Below are positions 26,357 to 36,315 of a stretch of DNA of 64,000 bases, one piece after another. The position numbers and the translations under genes were made by a program. The notes under the pieces were generated by a model. It was not told where the DNA came from. It saw only the letters and a list, made by a program, of their open reading frames with translations, and searched no databases. Origin of the DNA: Aggregatibacter kilianii (GTDB lineage Bacteria; Pseudomonadota; Gammaproteobacteria; Enterobacterales; Pasteurellaceae); contig NZ_NRCJ01000008.1 in NCBI RefSeq assembly GCF_003129965.1, forward strand, positions 1 through 64,000, read 5' to 3'. The stretch's first letter is position 1, and the number at the start of each line of letters is the position of its first letter.

Positions 26357-27739
26357 TTATTGCACCAACAAGTAGAAGTTACTATCGCCACGAACAATAT
26401 TTAACGCAACAGCAGACGGTTTTTTATCTAATTCTTTGCGTAATTGTCCCAAGTTTTCCACTTTTTGACGGTTGATGCCGATGATGACATCACCTGTCTT
26501 TAGGCCTCGTTGTTCCGCTAAGGAACCGGCTTTAATTTTACCGATAGACACGCCTTTCAGGCCTTTCTCGTCATAATTATTTAATTCCGCACCGTCTAAC
26601 GCCGGAAGTAAGTTGTCGGCACTGGTTTGGATTTTGTCGTCGGATTGCAACGTGACTTTCGTGGTGTTGGATTTACCATCGCGTAAATACGTCAGTTCGA
26701 TTTCTTTGCCTGCGCCGGATGTCGCAATTTTTGCGCGCATTTCGGCGAAGCTGGAAATGGATTGACCATTCATTGCCGTGATCACATCGCCGGCTTTCAA
26801 GCCTGCTTTATCGGCGGCGGAGCCCGGAATAACTTCGCTGACGAAAGCCCCTCTTTTCGCTTCAATGTCGAAGACTTGCGCTAAGTCGGCATTTAATTCG
26901 CCGCCTTTAATGCCCAACATACCGCGACGGACTTCACCAAATTCAAGAATTTGGTGGACTAAGTTGTTCGCCATGTTGCTTGGAATGGCAAAAGCGATAC
27001 CTGCATTGCCGCCGCTTGGGGAAATAATCGCGGTGTTGATACCGATGAGTTCGCCGTTTAAGTTGACCAACGGACCGCCGGAGTTACCGCGGTTAACCGC
27101 TGCATCGGTTTGGATGTAGTTTTCATACATGCCGCTATCGGACCCCATAGAACGGCCTAGCGCGGAAACAATACCGGAAGTCACAGTTTGACCTAAACCG
27201 AATGGATTACCGATCGCCACAGTGAAATCACCCACGCGTAATTTATCGGAATCGGCGATTTTAAGTGCGGTCAGATTTTTCGGTTTTTCGATTTGAATTA
27301 ACGCCACATCAGACATTTCATCGGCACCGATGACTTTGGCTTTAAATTCACGACCATCATGTAATTGTACGGTGATTTTGTCTGCGTCTTTAATGACGTG
27401 ATTGTTGGTTAAAACGTAACCTTTTTCCGCGTTGATGATTGCACCGGAGCCGATGCCTTTGAAGTTACGCGGCGCGCGCTCACGGTCGAACATATCCGGT
27501 CCAAAGAAAAATTTAAATTCTTCCGGAATATCGTCAAATTGTTGGGCGGAACGACCTTTTTGTTTGCCCTCTACAGAAATGGATACCACGGAAGGCAACA
27601 CTTTTTCTAGCATTGGCGCCAAACTTGGCACTTGTTGCCCTTCAACAATAGCGGGAATTTCGGCTTGGCTTAACATTGGTGTGCTTAAAAGGCTCAATCC
27701 GAGCGCGATGCTTGTTAATACAAAATTGCGTTTTTTCAT
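26357..27739 (-). CDS. degQ: Periplasmic serine endoprotease, DegQ/HtrA family
   Basis: A 460-residue DegP/DegQ-type protease-chaperone. A signal peptide ends near SQAEIPA. The trypsin-like domain shows the triad: TNNHVIKD (His), SDVALIQI (Asp) and NRGNSGGPLVN (Ser). Two PDZ domains follow (GAFVSEVIPGSAADKAGLKAGD and VSIGKIKAGSLAEQRGLKTGD). The short Q-loop favours DegQ over DegP. It degrades misfolded envelope proteins, OmpA among likely clients. Confidence 0.95.
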   Translation of the reverse strand: MKKRNFVLTSIALGLSLLSTPMLSQAEIPAIVEGQQVPSLAPMLEKVLPSVVSISVEGKQKGRSAQQFDDIPEEFKFFFGPDMFDRERAPRNFKGIGSGAIINAEKGYVLTNNHVIKDADKITVQLHDGREFKAKVIGADEMSDVALIQIEKPKNLTALKIADSDKLRVGDFTVAIGNPFGLGQTVTSGIVSALGRSMGSDSGMYENYIQTDAAVNRGNSGGPLVNLNGELIGINTAIISPSGGNAGIAFAIPSNMANNLVHQILEFGEVRRGMLGIKGGELNADLAQVFDIEAKRGAFVSEVIPGSAADKAGLKAGDVITAMNGQSISSFAEMRAKIATSGAGKEIELTYLRDGKSNTTKVTLQSDDKIQTSADNLLPALDGAELNNYDEKGLKGVSIGKIKAGSLAEQRGLKTGDVIIGINRQKVENLGQLRKELDKKPSAVALNIVRGDSNFYLLVQ

Positions 27740-27863
27740 TAAAGTTGTTCTCCAATAAACGTAAATATACTCGAAATTTCCATGAGATTTCGGTAACTGC
27801 TAAGACAAAAAAAATCCTTGAATGTTCAGAGGCTTCAAGGGATTTTGCAGGAAAAAATAAAAA

Positions 27864-27904
27864 AAGTGCGGTCACTCTGGAAATTGAATTTTATGACCGC
27901 ACTT
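27864..27904 (-). terminator. Uptake-signal terminator after zapG
   Basis: AAGTGCGGTCA (27864-27874) and TGACCGCACTT (27894-27904) form a perfect hairpin from two uptake signals; T-run follows on the minus strand. Confidence 0.85.
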
Positions 27905-27930
27905 ATATTCATTTTTAGTTGAAAAAGCGG

Positions 27931-28341
27931 TTATTTCTCCGCTTTCAATAACCCGGAAGATCCTTCCGAATAATCTTTCGGTTGATCGTCGGCATTTTGC
28001 GGATTTAGCGGGTTGCCTTTGTCATCCAATAAATTGTGTTGGAACAGATCTTTATCGTTCAGTTCGGGCAGTAATTGGGTAGAGGATTGGGCAAGGTGTT
28101 GATACAGTTTTTGATAATCCTGCGCGAGGGATTTCAACAAGTCGGCACTTTCGGCAAAATGTTTTTCCAATTGTTGTTTTTGGCTTTCCAGTTGTTCTTT
28201 TGCGACGCGTAATTCCGCTTCGGTTTTCACCTGTTTTTTGGCGGATTCTTTGGTGATGCGTAATAAGAAATAACCGATAATAAAACCGACGACCAAACCG
28301 ATTAACGCGGCTTGCCACATTTCAGTTGTCCAACTTTGCAT
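27931..28341 (-). CDS. zapG: ZapG/YhcB (DUF1043) cell-division and envelope protein
   Basis: A 136-residue protein with one N-terminal membrane helix (AALIGLVVGFIIGYFLL), then a coiled coil (VKTEAELRVAKEQLESQKQQ) and an acidic disordered tail, the exact YhcB layout. YhcB/ZapG helps coordinate septation with envelope growth. Start set to ATG 28341: the ATG at 28356 is itself part of the GAGGAG ribosome site. Confidence 0.92.
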   Translation of the reverse strand: MQSWTTEMWQAALIGLVVGFIIGYFLLRITKESAKKQVKTEAELRVAKEQLESQKQQLEKHFAESADLLKSLAQDYQKLYQHLAQSSTQLLPELNDKDLFQHNLLDDKGNPLNPQNADDQPKDYSEGSSGLLKAEK

Positions 28342-28462
28342 AAAAATACTCCTCATTCTTTAGGGAAAACAATAGGCTAATCATAGCTTAAACGTTTTTA
28401 TATTTCTATGTGTTAGATCACAGAACGGAAAATTTTACCCCAAATATTTACACAAAATAAAA

Positions 28463-28482
28463 AGGGCGAATTGCTTCGCCCT
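28463..28482 (-). terminator. Terminator after ycaO
   Basis: AGGGCGAA (28463-28470) and TTCGCCCT (28475-28482) with T-run on the minus strand. Confidence 0.85.
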
Positions 28483-28510
28483 AAAAAACACGGAAAAAAA
28501 CAACCGCACT

Positions 28511-30274
28511 TTACTGCCAATTTTCACGTTTTGCCTTTTGCAATTTGGCGTAAGCTGCCAGTAACTTTTGATGCTCGCTAAAGTTAGCGAGGGTTTCATC
28601 GCCGGCTGGCAGGTTGTAGAACGGATTTCCACCTTGAATAGCGCCCCACGCAAATGTCATAGCGTCTTTGCCGTACATTTTTTCGAATACCATGCGGTAT
28701 TGTTGCGGTTCGCGGTTGCTATCCATGAATAATTCCAGGCTACTGATTAGGCAGCGGTAATAGTTGGCGCGTTCGGCGGTGAAGACGGAACTGTTCATGT
28801 TGTACGTCCAGTTCGCCCAATCCAGCGCCATTTCCAAGTCGCCTAAGGCAAGGTAAAGCATGGATTTTAATTCGCCGATGCGTAATGTCGTCCAGCCGCT
28901 GCCTTTCGGGGCGACGATGCCGATAAATTCGCGCACGCGGGTGGCGTCGTCAATGCCTTGCTCGTCCAACTCTTCCAAGAGTTCTTGATAGGTTTCTTTG
29001 TCGTGATGGAAGTGCGGTAAATCCAGCAGAATTTCGCGCCAGTCCATGCCCATGTTGCTGTTGGCATAAATTAGGTCGTCCGCCGGATAAATATCGGACA
29101 TGCCCGGTACGATGATACGACAGGCATAAACGCCCAAATGGTTGTAATCCATAATGTACACTTCTTTGTTTTCCGCACGGAAAATCGCCATCAGGTTGTC
29201 GTATTCTTCGTGGGTGTCTTTACCGGAGAAGTTCCAGTCGGCGAAGTCGTAATCCGTGCTGTCTTTAAATAAATCCCAGGAAATCAAACCGCTGGAATCG
29301 ATAAAATGGGTTTCCAAATTGGCGTGTTCGGCGACATCGTCGTTATTGAAGGACGGCGGGGCGAAAACATCCAAATCTTTTAAGCTGCGACCTTGCAACA
29401 GTTCGGTGACGGTACGCTCTAACGCCACTTGGAATTTCGGATGCGCGCCGAAAGAAGCGAAACAGGTGCCGTTAGTCGGGTTGAGCAAAATCACGCAAAT
29501 CACCGGGTATTTGCCGCCGAGCGAGGCGTCATACGCCAGAATCGGGAAGCCTTCCTGTTCCAGTTTTTCTATGGAGGCTTGAATGGACGGGTAACGCGCC
29601 ATCACCTCTTGCGGAATCAACGGCAGGCTGGTGGCTTCGGCGATGATTTTATTTTTCACATAGCGTTCAAACACTTCCGATAAACCTTGCACGCGCGCTT
29701 CAAATCGGCTGTTGCCGGCGGACATACCGTTGGAAACGTAGAGATTGGAAATGATGCTTTGTGGGATATATACCGCCTGCTGATCCGATTGGCGCACATA
29801 AGGCACGGCGACAATGCCGCGCTCGTAATTGCCCGATTGCAAATCCACCAACAGTTCAGGGGTAAGTTCCTGATTCGGATCGAAATGCTCGAATAAATGA
29901 TCGTCTAAAATGCCTTGTGGCAACAGGGCTTCGTCTTCGATAGGGAACCATTTTTCATTCGGGTAATGCACAAAATCGCCGTTGGCGATGTCTTGTCCTA
30001 AATAGAAATCCGTCCAGAAATAGTTGGTGGAAAGACGCTCGAAATATTCGCCCAGCGCCGACGCCAACGCCGCCTTTTTGCTGGCGCCTTTGCCGTTGGA
30101 GAAACACTGCGGGCAATCTTTATCGCGAATATGCACAGACCACACGTTCGGCACCGGATTCAACCACGAGGCTTCTTCAATATGAAAGCCAAGTGCGGTC
30201 AGTTTTTGTTGAAACTTTTCAATACTTTCCTCAAGGGCGGCATCTTTGCCGGGAATAAATGTTTGTTGTGTCAT
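28511..30274 (-). CDS. ycaO: YcaO, ATP-dependent factor for ribosomal protein S12 methylthiolation
   Basis: A 587-residue protein matching E. coli YcaO in length and content. The YcaO ATP-binding fold is at about residues 60-400 (GKGASKKAALASALGEYFER, NSRFEARVQGLSEVFERYVK, ALERTVTELLQGR), followed by a C-terminal helical repeat region (MLYLALGDLEMALDWANWTY). YcaO works with RimO on Asp88 methylthiolation of S12. Monocistronic with its own terminator. Confidence 0.94.
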   Translation of the reverse strand: MTQQTFIPGKDAALEESIEKFQQKLTALGFHIEEASWLNPVPNVWSVHIRDKDCPQCFSNGKGASKKAALASALGEYFERLSTNYFWTDFYLGQDIANGDFVHYPNEKWFPIEDEALLPQGILDDHLFEHFDPNQELTPELLVDLQSGNYERGIVAVPYVRQSDQQAVYIPQSIISNLYVSNGMSAGNSRFEARVQGLSEVFERYVKNKIIAEATSLPLIPQEVMARYPSIQASIEKLEQEGFPILAYDASLGGKYPVICVILLNPTNGTCFASFGAHPKFQVALERTVTELLQGRSLKDLDVFAPPSFNNDDVAEHANLETHFIDSSGLISWDLFKDSTDYDFADWNFSGKDTHEEYDNLMAIFRAENKEVYIMDYNHLGVYACRIIVPGMSDIYPADDLIYANSNMGMDWREILLDLPHFHHDKETYQELLEELDEQGIDDATRVREFIGIVAPKGSGWTTLRIGELKSMLYLALGDLEMALDWANWTYNMNSSVFTAERANYYRCLISSLELFMDSNREPQQYRMVFEKMYGKDAMTFAWGAIQGGNPFYNLPAGDETLANFSEHQKLLAAYAKLQKAKRENWQ

Positions 30275-30325
30275 TGTTGTTCCTATATTTGACGTATTTT
30301 CTTCTTTAATAGCAAAGAAGAATGT

Positions 30326-30402
30326 TAAGTTTTTCCTCTCGCCTGTTTACGGGAGAGAGACAGGCTTCAAGTGCATTTAGCACTTGAAGCCAGAGAGAGG
30401 GG
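30326..30402. repeat. Nested inverted repeat between manA and ycaO
   Basis: The inner hairpin is a perfect 11-bp stem GCTTCAAGTGC (30364-30374), loop ATTTA, GCACTTGAAGC (30380-30390). It is flanked by CTCTCGCCTG/GAGAGAGACAGG and AGAGAGAGGGG tracts that can pair further. It has no U-run. It looks like a REP-type or attenuator-like intergenic element inside the manA-to-ycaO gap. Confidence 0.6.
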
Positions 30403-30414
30403 AGGATAACTGAA

Positions 30415-31620
30415 TTAAACCGGCAACCCCGCCAGCACCGCATAACCCTCTTGGATACCATGCACAAGGTAATCGGTGTCTGCCTCAATAAACGCCGCCT
30501 GTCCTTGTTGCAAAGTGAGTTTTTGCTGCGCACCTTTCAGCGTGATTTCTCCGTCCATCACAAACAGAATGGTGCCGTTTAAAGTGCGGTCGGAAAATTC
30601 GGTGTTTTTTGCGTAGCGCAAATTACTCAACGCAAAATCGTCAATAGGAGTTGAGTAAGTAAAATAAACCGCATCCTCTGGTGCCGGGGCGATCACTTGC
30701 GGGATGACTTCACGGCATTCGATAACCTTCAATAACTGTTCAATATCAACGTGTTTCGGCGTCAAACCGCCACGAATGACATTGTCGGAACAGGCCATGA
30801 GCTCGATATTTTGCCCGCGTAAATAGGCGTGCGGAATGCCTGCCGCCTGAAAAATGCCTTCACCGACGTGTAAATTGACGATGTTGAACAAGTAAAAACT
30901 CATCAGCCCCGCATCCAGCTTATCACGGGAAATATTCATGGCGTGCAGGGTATAAAGCACCCAATAATCGGGATCCTGCATGGCGAGTTGATTTTGTGTG
31001 TAAGCCTGTTGCTTCCCGTCAATAATCGGCAAAAGCCAGTTTGCCAGTTGAGCCTGTTTTGCCAGCATAATCTCGGCGTAAAAGTCCGATAAATTTTGTG
31101 ACGCCAGTTTTGTTGCCAAATCCGCCAATGATGGGCGTTGACGTAAGGTTTCCAGAATTTTTTCTTTAGTTTTGAACCCGTGTAACAGCCAGAAATCGGA
31201 CAGCGCGATCATCATTTCGGGCTTATGATTATCGTCTTTGTAAGTGCGTTTTGGATCGTTCAACGCGATGCCCGCTGCATTTTCCTGCGCAAAGCCGATT
31301 TCCGCTTGCTTTTTAGTCGGGTGTAACTGAATAGAAAGGGGATTGGCGACATCTAAAATTTTGAACAAATAAGGCAGATTTTCGCCGAACAAGCGACGAC
31401 TTTGCGTCCCAAGTGCGGTCGGATTTTTCTGTAAAAAATCACCCAGCGACATTTCACCTTGCTCGGTGAGAACCTGTGACGGCGCGGAAGGGTGTGCGCC
31501 GAGCCAATATTCGGCGTAATGTGCCAGCGTTTTGTGGATGTGCAATAAATTCGGAATGTAATTTTCGCCCCCCCACGCATAATGTTGAAGACTGCCCTTA
31601 AGCGGATAAATGCCTGCCAT
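30415..31620 (-). CDS. manA: Mannose-6-phosphate isomerase, class I
   Basis: A 401-residue zinc isomerase converting mannose-6-phosphate and fructose-6-phosphate. Motifs: HYAWGGENYIP, LGAHPSAPSQV, SIQLHPTKKQAEIGFAQE (zinc Gln/His), KPEMMIAL (zinc Glu), and HAYLRGQNIELMACSDNVIRGGLT with zinc His and catalytic Arg. Start set at ATG 31620 (MAGIYPLKGS), which has GGGAGA seven bases ahead; the longer frame from 31665 has no ribosome site. Confidence 0.96.
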   Translation of the reverse strand: MAGIYPLKGSLQHYAWGGENYIPNLLHIHKTLAHYAEYWLGAHPSAPSQVLTEQGEMSLGDFLQKNPTALGTQSRRLFGENLPYLFKILDVANPLSIQLHPTKKQAEIGFAQENAAGIALNDPKRTYKDDNHKPEMMIALSDFWLLHGFKTKEKILETLRQRPSLADLATKLASQNLSDFYAEIMLAKQAQLANWLLPIIDGKQQAYTQNQLAMQDPDYWVLYTLHAMNISRDKLDAGLMSFYLFNIVNLHVGEGIFQAAGIPHAYLRGQNIELMACSDNVIRGGLTPKHVDIEQLLKVIECREVIPQVIAPAPEDAVYFTYSTPIDDFALSNLRYAKNTEFSDRTLNGTILFVMDGEITLKGAQQKLTLQQGQAAFIEADTDYLVHGIQEGYAVLAGLPV

Positions 31621-31789
31621 GATGTTCTCCCGGATTTCTGTCAGATAAGAGGCGCATTCTAGCATATTTTATGCCTGAGGGTTGAGGTGGCGATATTTTT
31701 CTGTGGGAACTTTTGTCGGAAGGAAAGAGTCAAAACTATGCCTTTTCGGTAATTTATCAGCCATCATGATTAACCTAGGAGACATTAAA

Positions 31790-32128
31790 ATGGCGCAAGG
31801 ACATTACGAATTAAAAGTAGCAAAAGACGGGCAATTTATGTTCAACCTGCTTGCTACAAATGGACAAATTATTTTAACCAGTGAGCTTTATAAATCTAAA
31901 GCCTCCGCACAAAACGGCATTGCCTCCGTACAGAAAAACGGTGTGGAGGCGAAAAACTTTGAGTTCCGTACCACAAAAAATGATCAACCGTATTTTGTAT
32001 TAAAAGCGGCAAACCATCAGGAAATCGGTCGCAGCCAATATTATTCTTCGCAAGCTGCTGCACAAAAAGGCATGGAATCCGTGATGAACAACGCGTCCAG
32101 CGAAGTCATTAAGGATCTGACCGCATAA
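31790..32128 (+). CDS. yegP: YegP/DUF1508 two-domain protein
   Basis: A 112-residue protein of two tandem DUF1508 repeats (ELKVAKDGQFMFNLLATNGQ ... YKSKASAQNGIASV, then EFRTTKNDQPYFVLKAANHQ ... YSSQAAAQKGMESV). Start ATG 31790 follows TAGGAGAC; the longer frame from 31682 is upstream non-coding. The molecular role is unknown. A single-domain relative is encoded in the prophage at 57102. Confidence 0.9.
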   Translation: MAQGHYELKVAKDGQFMFNLLATNGQIILTSELYKSKASAQNGIASVQKNGVEAKNFEFRTTKNDQPYFVLKAANHQEIGRSQYYSSQAAAQKGMESVMNNASSEVIKDLTA

Positions 32129-32155
32129 CATACAATAATAAATAGATTGGGATTG

Positions 32156-32180
32156 TCGGCACTTCGGTGCCGATTTTTTT
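32156..32180 (+). terminator. Terminator after yegP
   Basis: TCGGCAC-TTCG-GTGCCGA followed by seven T. Confidence 0.92.
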
Positions 32181-32200
32181 GTCTTGAATTTAGTTAAAAA

Positions 32201-32899
32201 CTAAAGATCTTCCGCCTGCTTCAACGCTTCTGCCGGTTGTAAAAACGCCGGGATTTTTGACCGCTCTTTTTGCGGGTTGAGGATTAACGGGTAGGTGCGT
32301 TTTTGCGCTACCATGACGATAAGCGGGGAAAACCAACCTGATTGTCGATCATGTAACGCCAAATATTGCTGTGCCAGAATGTCAAAACTCAATAATTCCA
32401 ACCAATCCGCGACGCGCCAGGCGCAGTAGTGACGGAGCGGAAATTCGTCCAATTTGCGCTTAAACAGAAATGAACTGAGCGGATTAAACAGGCTGAGAAA
32501 TAAATAACCGTCGTCTGTCAGAACGCGATGCGCTTCGCGCAAAATCTGGTGTGGATCCTGCGCAAAATTCAGGGTATTGGTTAAAATACAGGCGTCGATT
32601 TGTTGCTCCACAAAGGGCAATTCCGTGAGTTTGCCTTGCACGACGGAATGATACTCGCTTAAAAGTGCGGTAAGATTTTGAGGTGTTTTTTCATTGAGAC
32701 TGATTTGGTGGCGTAGAGGTAAATCGCATTGAATTTCGGCGCTCAAGCCGCCGATTTTCAGAATTTGATAGCCGCAAATTTTTGTAAACCAAGGCGCAAA
32801 ATAGTCGCTTAATGCGTTACAATACGCGCTTCCGTTGGGAAGTTGTTGCCAGCCGGTCGGCATCGCCAGCGACTTTTCATATTTAGCACGCCACATCAT
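32201..32899 (-). CDS. YafS-like SAM-dependent methyltransferase
   Basis: A 232-residue class I methyltransferase of the YafS kind. The SAM motif I region is weak (YQILKIGGLSAEIQC lacks the classic GxGxG), while ACILTNTLNFAQDPHQILREAHRVLTDDGYLFLSLFNPLS matches post-motif and motif III. It is divergent from gloB as in E. coli, with only 17 bases between the two start codons, so each promoter must overlap the other gene. Substrate unknown. Confidence 0.83.
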   Translation of the reverse strand: MMWRAKYEKSLAMPTGWQQLPNGSAYCNALSDYFAPWFTKICGYQILKIGGLSAEIQCDLPLRHQISLNEKTPQNLTALLSEYHSVVQGKLTELPFVEQQIDACILTNTLNFAQDPHQILREAHRVLTDDGYLFLSLFNPLSSFLFKRKLDEFPLRHYCAWRVADWLELLSFDILAQQYLALHDRQSGWFSPLIVMVAQKRTYPLILNPQKERSKIPAFLQPAEALKQAEDL

Positions 32900-32916
32900 G
32901 GTAACTCCGAGGTTCT

Positions 32917-33618
32917 ATGTTAATTCCGATTCCTGCCTTAAATGACAATTACATTTGGCTTTATGCCCGAGATAATTTGCCGCCGTTAATCGTTGATTTA
33001 CCGGAATGCGAAGCGTTATTCCGATTCTTGGATACCCGTCAGTTAACGCCGGAGGCGGTATTGCTGACCCATTTGCATGACGATCACGTTGGCGGTGTCG
33101 GCGAGTTTAAAGTGCGTTATCCGAATGTGCCGATTTACGGACCTGTCGAATGCGCCGACAAAGGCGCGACGCACATCGTTAATGAAGGGGACATTAACAC
33201 CGAACATTATCGAATTCAAGTGTTGCCGGCGGCGGGGCACACGGCGCAGCATGTGGCTTATTTAACAGATGGGCATTTATTTTGCGGCGATGCGTTATTT
33301 TCCGCCGGGTGCGGGCGGGTGTTTACAGGCGATTACGCCGCCATGTTCGCCGCCATGCAACGTTTTGCCCGTCTGCCCGACGACACCGTGGTTTGCCCGG
33401 GGCATGAATATACCTTGAGCAACCTGAAATTCGTGGAAAGCGTTTGGGGAAACCAAAGTGCGGTGGAAAATCAGCGCATTTGGGTGGAACGCCAACGTGC
33501 CGCTAATCAACCGAGCGTGCCGAGCACTATCGGCTTGGAAAAACAGATTAATCCGTTTTTAACGGCAACGGATTTGGCGCAATTTACCCAATTGCGCAAA
33601 GCCAAAGATCATTTTTAA
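32917..33618 (+). CDS. gloB: Hydroxyacylglutathione hydrolase (glyoxalase II)
   Basis: A 233-residue metallo-beta-lactamase-fold enzyme that hydrolyses S-lactoylglutathione in methylglyoxal detoxification. The metal motif [36 protein letters not shown] and [12 protein letters not shown] are all present; the C-terminal glutathione-binding helix with the invariant late Arg ([10 protein letters not shown]) is complete. GAGG ribosome site. Confidence 0.97.
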   Translation: MLIPIPALNDNYIWLYARDNLPPLIVDLPECEALFRFLDTRQLTPEAVLLTHLHDDHVGGVGEFKVRYPNVPIYGPVECADKGATHIVNEGDINTEHYRIQVLPAAGHTAQHVAYLTDGHLFCGDALFSAGCGRVFTGDYAAMFAAMQRFARLPDDTVVCPGHEYTLSNLKFVESVWGNQSAVENQRIWVERQRAANQPSVPSTIGLEKQINPFLTATDLAQFTQLRKAKDHF

Positions 33619-33626
33619 GGAATCAG

Positions 33627-34796
33627 ATGAGTCGTAAACAAAATTCCAAATTATTTTTAGTGTTGTTGCTCGGGGCATTATCCGCTTTCGGGCCGTTTAT
33701 TCTGGATTTGTACCTGCCCGCCTTGCCGCAAATCAACCAGTATTTTCAGTCTTCAACGGCGTTGACGCAGGTGACGCTCACCTCGGCGATGATCGGGTTG
33801 TCGGTGGGGCAGTTATTTTTAGGACCGATTAGCGACAAATACGGGCGTAAAAAACCGCTGATGATTTCGCTGACTTGCTATATTGTCAGTTCGATTTTGA
33901 TTGTCTTCGCGCCGAATATGGAAAGCCTGATTGTTTTGCGTACGTTGCAAGGCTTGTCTTCTGCCGGCAGTGTCGTGATTTCCCGCGCCATTGCCACGGA
34001 TTTATATCGCGGTCGCGAAATGGCGCGCTTTTTTGGCTTGTTAATGTCAGTGAATGGTTTGGCGCCGATCATTTCGCCGATTATCGGTAGCTTTTTGCTG
34101 CAATTCGTGGATTGGCGCGGTATTTTTGTGGCATTGACTTTATTGGGTGTCCTCCTGATGATTGCGGCGATCCCGTTGAAAGAATCTTTGCATGAACAAG
34201 ATCGTTTATCAGGCAATATTTTGCATACGTTTTCGCCGTTTAAGCTCATTGCCAAAAATCGCACATTCATGACGTTTGTGACGTTACAATCTTTCCAGTT
34301 CGCTTCCTTTTTTGCTTATTTAGCCTCATCGGCGTTCATTTTTCAGGATTTTTACGGCTTAACTGCCTTACAATACAGCTTGTGTTTTGCCGTTAACGGT
34401 GCGGCGATGATCCTCGGCGTGAACCTGAGTAACCGCATGAAAAGCCGTCAGGCGTTGGACATTGGCGTGTTTGGCTTGTTGGCGACGGTCATTTTTATCT
34501 GCGCCATGTTGCTGTTGCAAGCTAACGTGTGGTTGGTGGAAGGTGGCTTTTTAGTCATGTTGTTATGCACCGGTTTTGTGTTGCCGAGTTCTTCCGCCTT
34601 GGCGATGGAATCCGAACGACAATATGCCGGCAGCGCCTCCGCCTTGTTGGGCTTCTGTCCGTTTTTCTTGGGCGGGGTGGTGTCACCTTTGGTGGGATTG
34701 GGCGATATTTTCGTCGCCACGTCTGCCGTGTTGGTGGGTTTCGCCGTATTGGCGTTCGTCACTTATTTGACCATACGCAATAAAATCGCAGATTGA
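33627..34796 (+). CDS. Bcr/CflA-family MFS drug efflux transporter
   Basis: A 389-residue protein of 12 membrane segments. DLYLPALPQINQYF in helix 1 and GQLFLGPISDKYGRKKPL (MFS motif A) and RTLQGLSSAGSVVISRAIATDL identify the Bcr/CflA branch (bicyclomycin, chloramphenicol export). It begins 8 bases after gloB, so the two may be co-transcribed. Actual substrates unknown. Confidence 0.92.
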   Translation: MSRKQNSKLFLVLLLGALSAFGPFILDLYLPALPQINQYFQSSTALTQVTLTSAMIGLSVGQLFLGPISDKYGRKKPLMISLTCYIVSSILIVFAPNMESLIVLRTLQGLSSAGSVVISRAIATDLYRGREMARFFGLLMSVNGLAPIISPIIGSFLLQFVDWRGIFVALTLLGVLLMIAAIPLKESLHEQDRLSGNILHTFSPFKLIAKNRTFMTFVTLQSFQFASFFAYLASSAFIFQDFYGLTALQYSLCFAVNGAAMILGVNLSNRMKSRQALDIGVFGLLATVIFICAMLLLQANVWLVEGGFLVMLLCTGFVLPSSSALAMESERQYAGSASALLGFCPFFLGGVVSPLVGLGDIFVATSAVLVGFAVLAFVTYLTIRNKIAD

Positions 34797-34949
34797 TAGC
34801 CGATCCGTATCGCTTCAATTTGCTCAAAAGCGGGCAATTCAGCTAGAATATGCCCGTTTTTATTTCTCTCTTTTCTTTTTTCCGTGGGACGAATTTTAGC
34901 CGCATTTCTCTTTTCAGCATAAAGTGCGGTTGGTTTTTCATGTATTTTT

Positions 34950-36254
34950 ATGACGATTCTAGTTCTGGGTATCAATCACAAAACCGCTTCCGTGGCGTTA
35001 CGGGAAAAAGTGGCGTTTTCTGACGAAAAGCGCGCTTTTGCCTTGCGCCATATTCGGCAAATTCAACTGGCGGAAAGTGCGGTGATTTTGTCCACCTGCA
35101 ACCGAACGGAAGTCTATCTGCATAACAAAAGCGTCCCGCCGCAAGACACCCAAAGCTGGATTACACAAGCCGTGCAATGGTTCGCCGACATTCATCAACT
35201 GGATTTGGCAGAGTTGCAACGTTGCGTTTACACCTATGAAAATTTGTTGGCAGTCAATCATTTAATGGAAGTGGCTTGCGGTTTGGATTCGTTAATTTTG
35301 GGCGAACCGCAAATTTTGGGGCAGGTGAAACAAGCCTATCAACTGAGCGAACTGCATTACCAACAGGCACAGCAAGCCATTTCCGGCGAATTATCGCGGT
35401 TGTTCCAAAAAACCTTCGCCACCGCCAAACGGGTGCGCACGGAAACTAATATCGGCGAAAGCGCGGTATCCGTAGCGTATGCCGCGTGCAGCTTGGCGCG
35501 CCAAATTTTTGAATCTTTGCGCGACCTGACGATTTTATTAGTGGGCGCCGGTGAAACCATTGAGCTGGTCAGTCGTCATTTATTGCGTCACGGGGTAAAA
35601 AACTTATTCATCGCCAACCGCACGTTGGCGCGCGCCGAAGCGTTAGTGGAAAAACTCGATTCAACAGCGAAGATTCAAGTCCTTCCCCTGGAACAGTTGC
35701 AGCAGGGCTTGAATCAGGCGGACATTGTCATCAGTTCTACCGGTAGCCCGCATATTCTGATTAGTCGTGATATGGTTGAGACGGCACAAATTGCACGTAA
35801 TTATCGCCCGATGCTGCTAGTGGATATTGCCGTACCGCGCGATATTGAAGAAAGTGCGGTGGATTTGGATAGCGTTTATCATTACACGGTGGACGATTTA
35901 CAAAGCATCATTCAGCACAACCTGAATCAACGGGAACAGGCGTCGGAGCAGGCAAAAGCCATTATTCGGGCGGAATGCGCCGATTTCTTCGAATGGCTGA
36001 AGGTTCATCAATTTTCCAACTTGATTCGCCGTTATCGTGAAAGTGCCGAGCAAACCCGTCAGGATTTATTGGAAAAAGCCATGGTTTCCTTGCAACAAGG
36101 AGAAAATGCCGAACAGGTGTTGCAGGAATTGAGTTATAAATTGATGAATAAATTGATTCATTCACCGACTCAAGCCATGCAAACCATGGTAAAAACCGGC
36201 AATGCGACGGGCTTGCAAACCTTTTCAAAAGCCTTGGGAATGGAACAAGAATAG
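34950..36254 (+). CDS. hemA: Glutamyl-tRNA reductase
   Basis: A 434-residue enzyme making glutamate-1-semialdehyde from glutamyl-tRNA, the first step of C5 haem synthesis. STCNRTEVY holds the catalytic cysteine; [20 protein letters not shown] and the NADPH motif [14 protein letters not shown] are canonical, as is [11 protein letters not shown]. An uptake signal sits just upstream. The presence of this gene suggests the organism can start haem synthesis. Confidence 0.97.
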   Translation: MTILVLGINHKTASVALREKVAFSDEKRAFALRHIRQIQLAESAVILSTCNRTEVYLHNKSVPPQDTQSWITQAVQWFADIHQLDLAELQRCVYTYENLLAVNHLMEVACGLDSLILGEPQILGQVKQAYQLSELHYQQAQQAISGELSRLFQKTFATAKRVRTETNIGESAVSVAYAACSLARQIFESLRDLTILLVGAGETIELVSRHLLRHGVKNLFIANRTLARAEALVEKLDSTAKIQVLPLEQLQQGLNQADIVISSTGSPHILISRDMVETAQIARNYRPMLLVDIAVPRDIEESAVDLDSVYHYTVDDLQSIIQHNLNQREQASEQAKAIIRAECADFFEWLKVHQFSNLIRRYRESAEQTRQDLLEKAMVSLQQGENAEQVLQELSYKLMNKLIHSPTQAMQTMVKTGNATGLQTFSKALGMEQE

Positions 36255-36315
36255 CTATTTCCAATTGCTCAAATTCCTTTTAAAATAAGCCAACTTATCT
36301 TTGCGGGAGAAAAAA

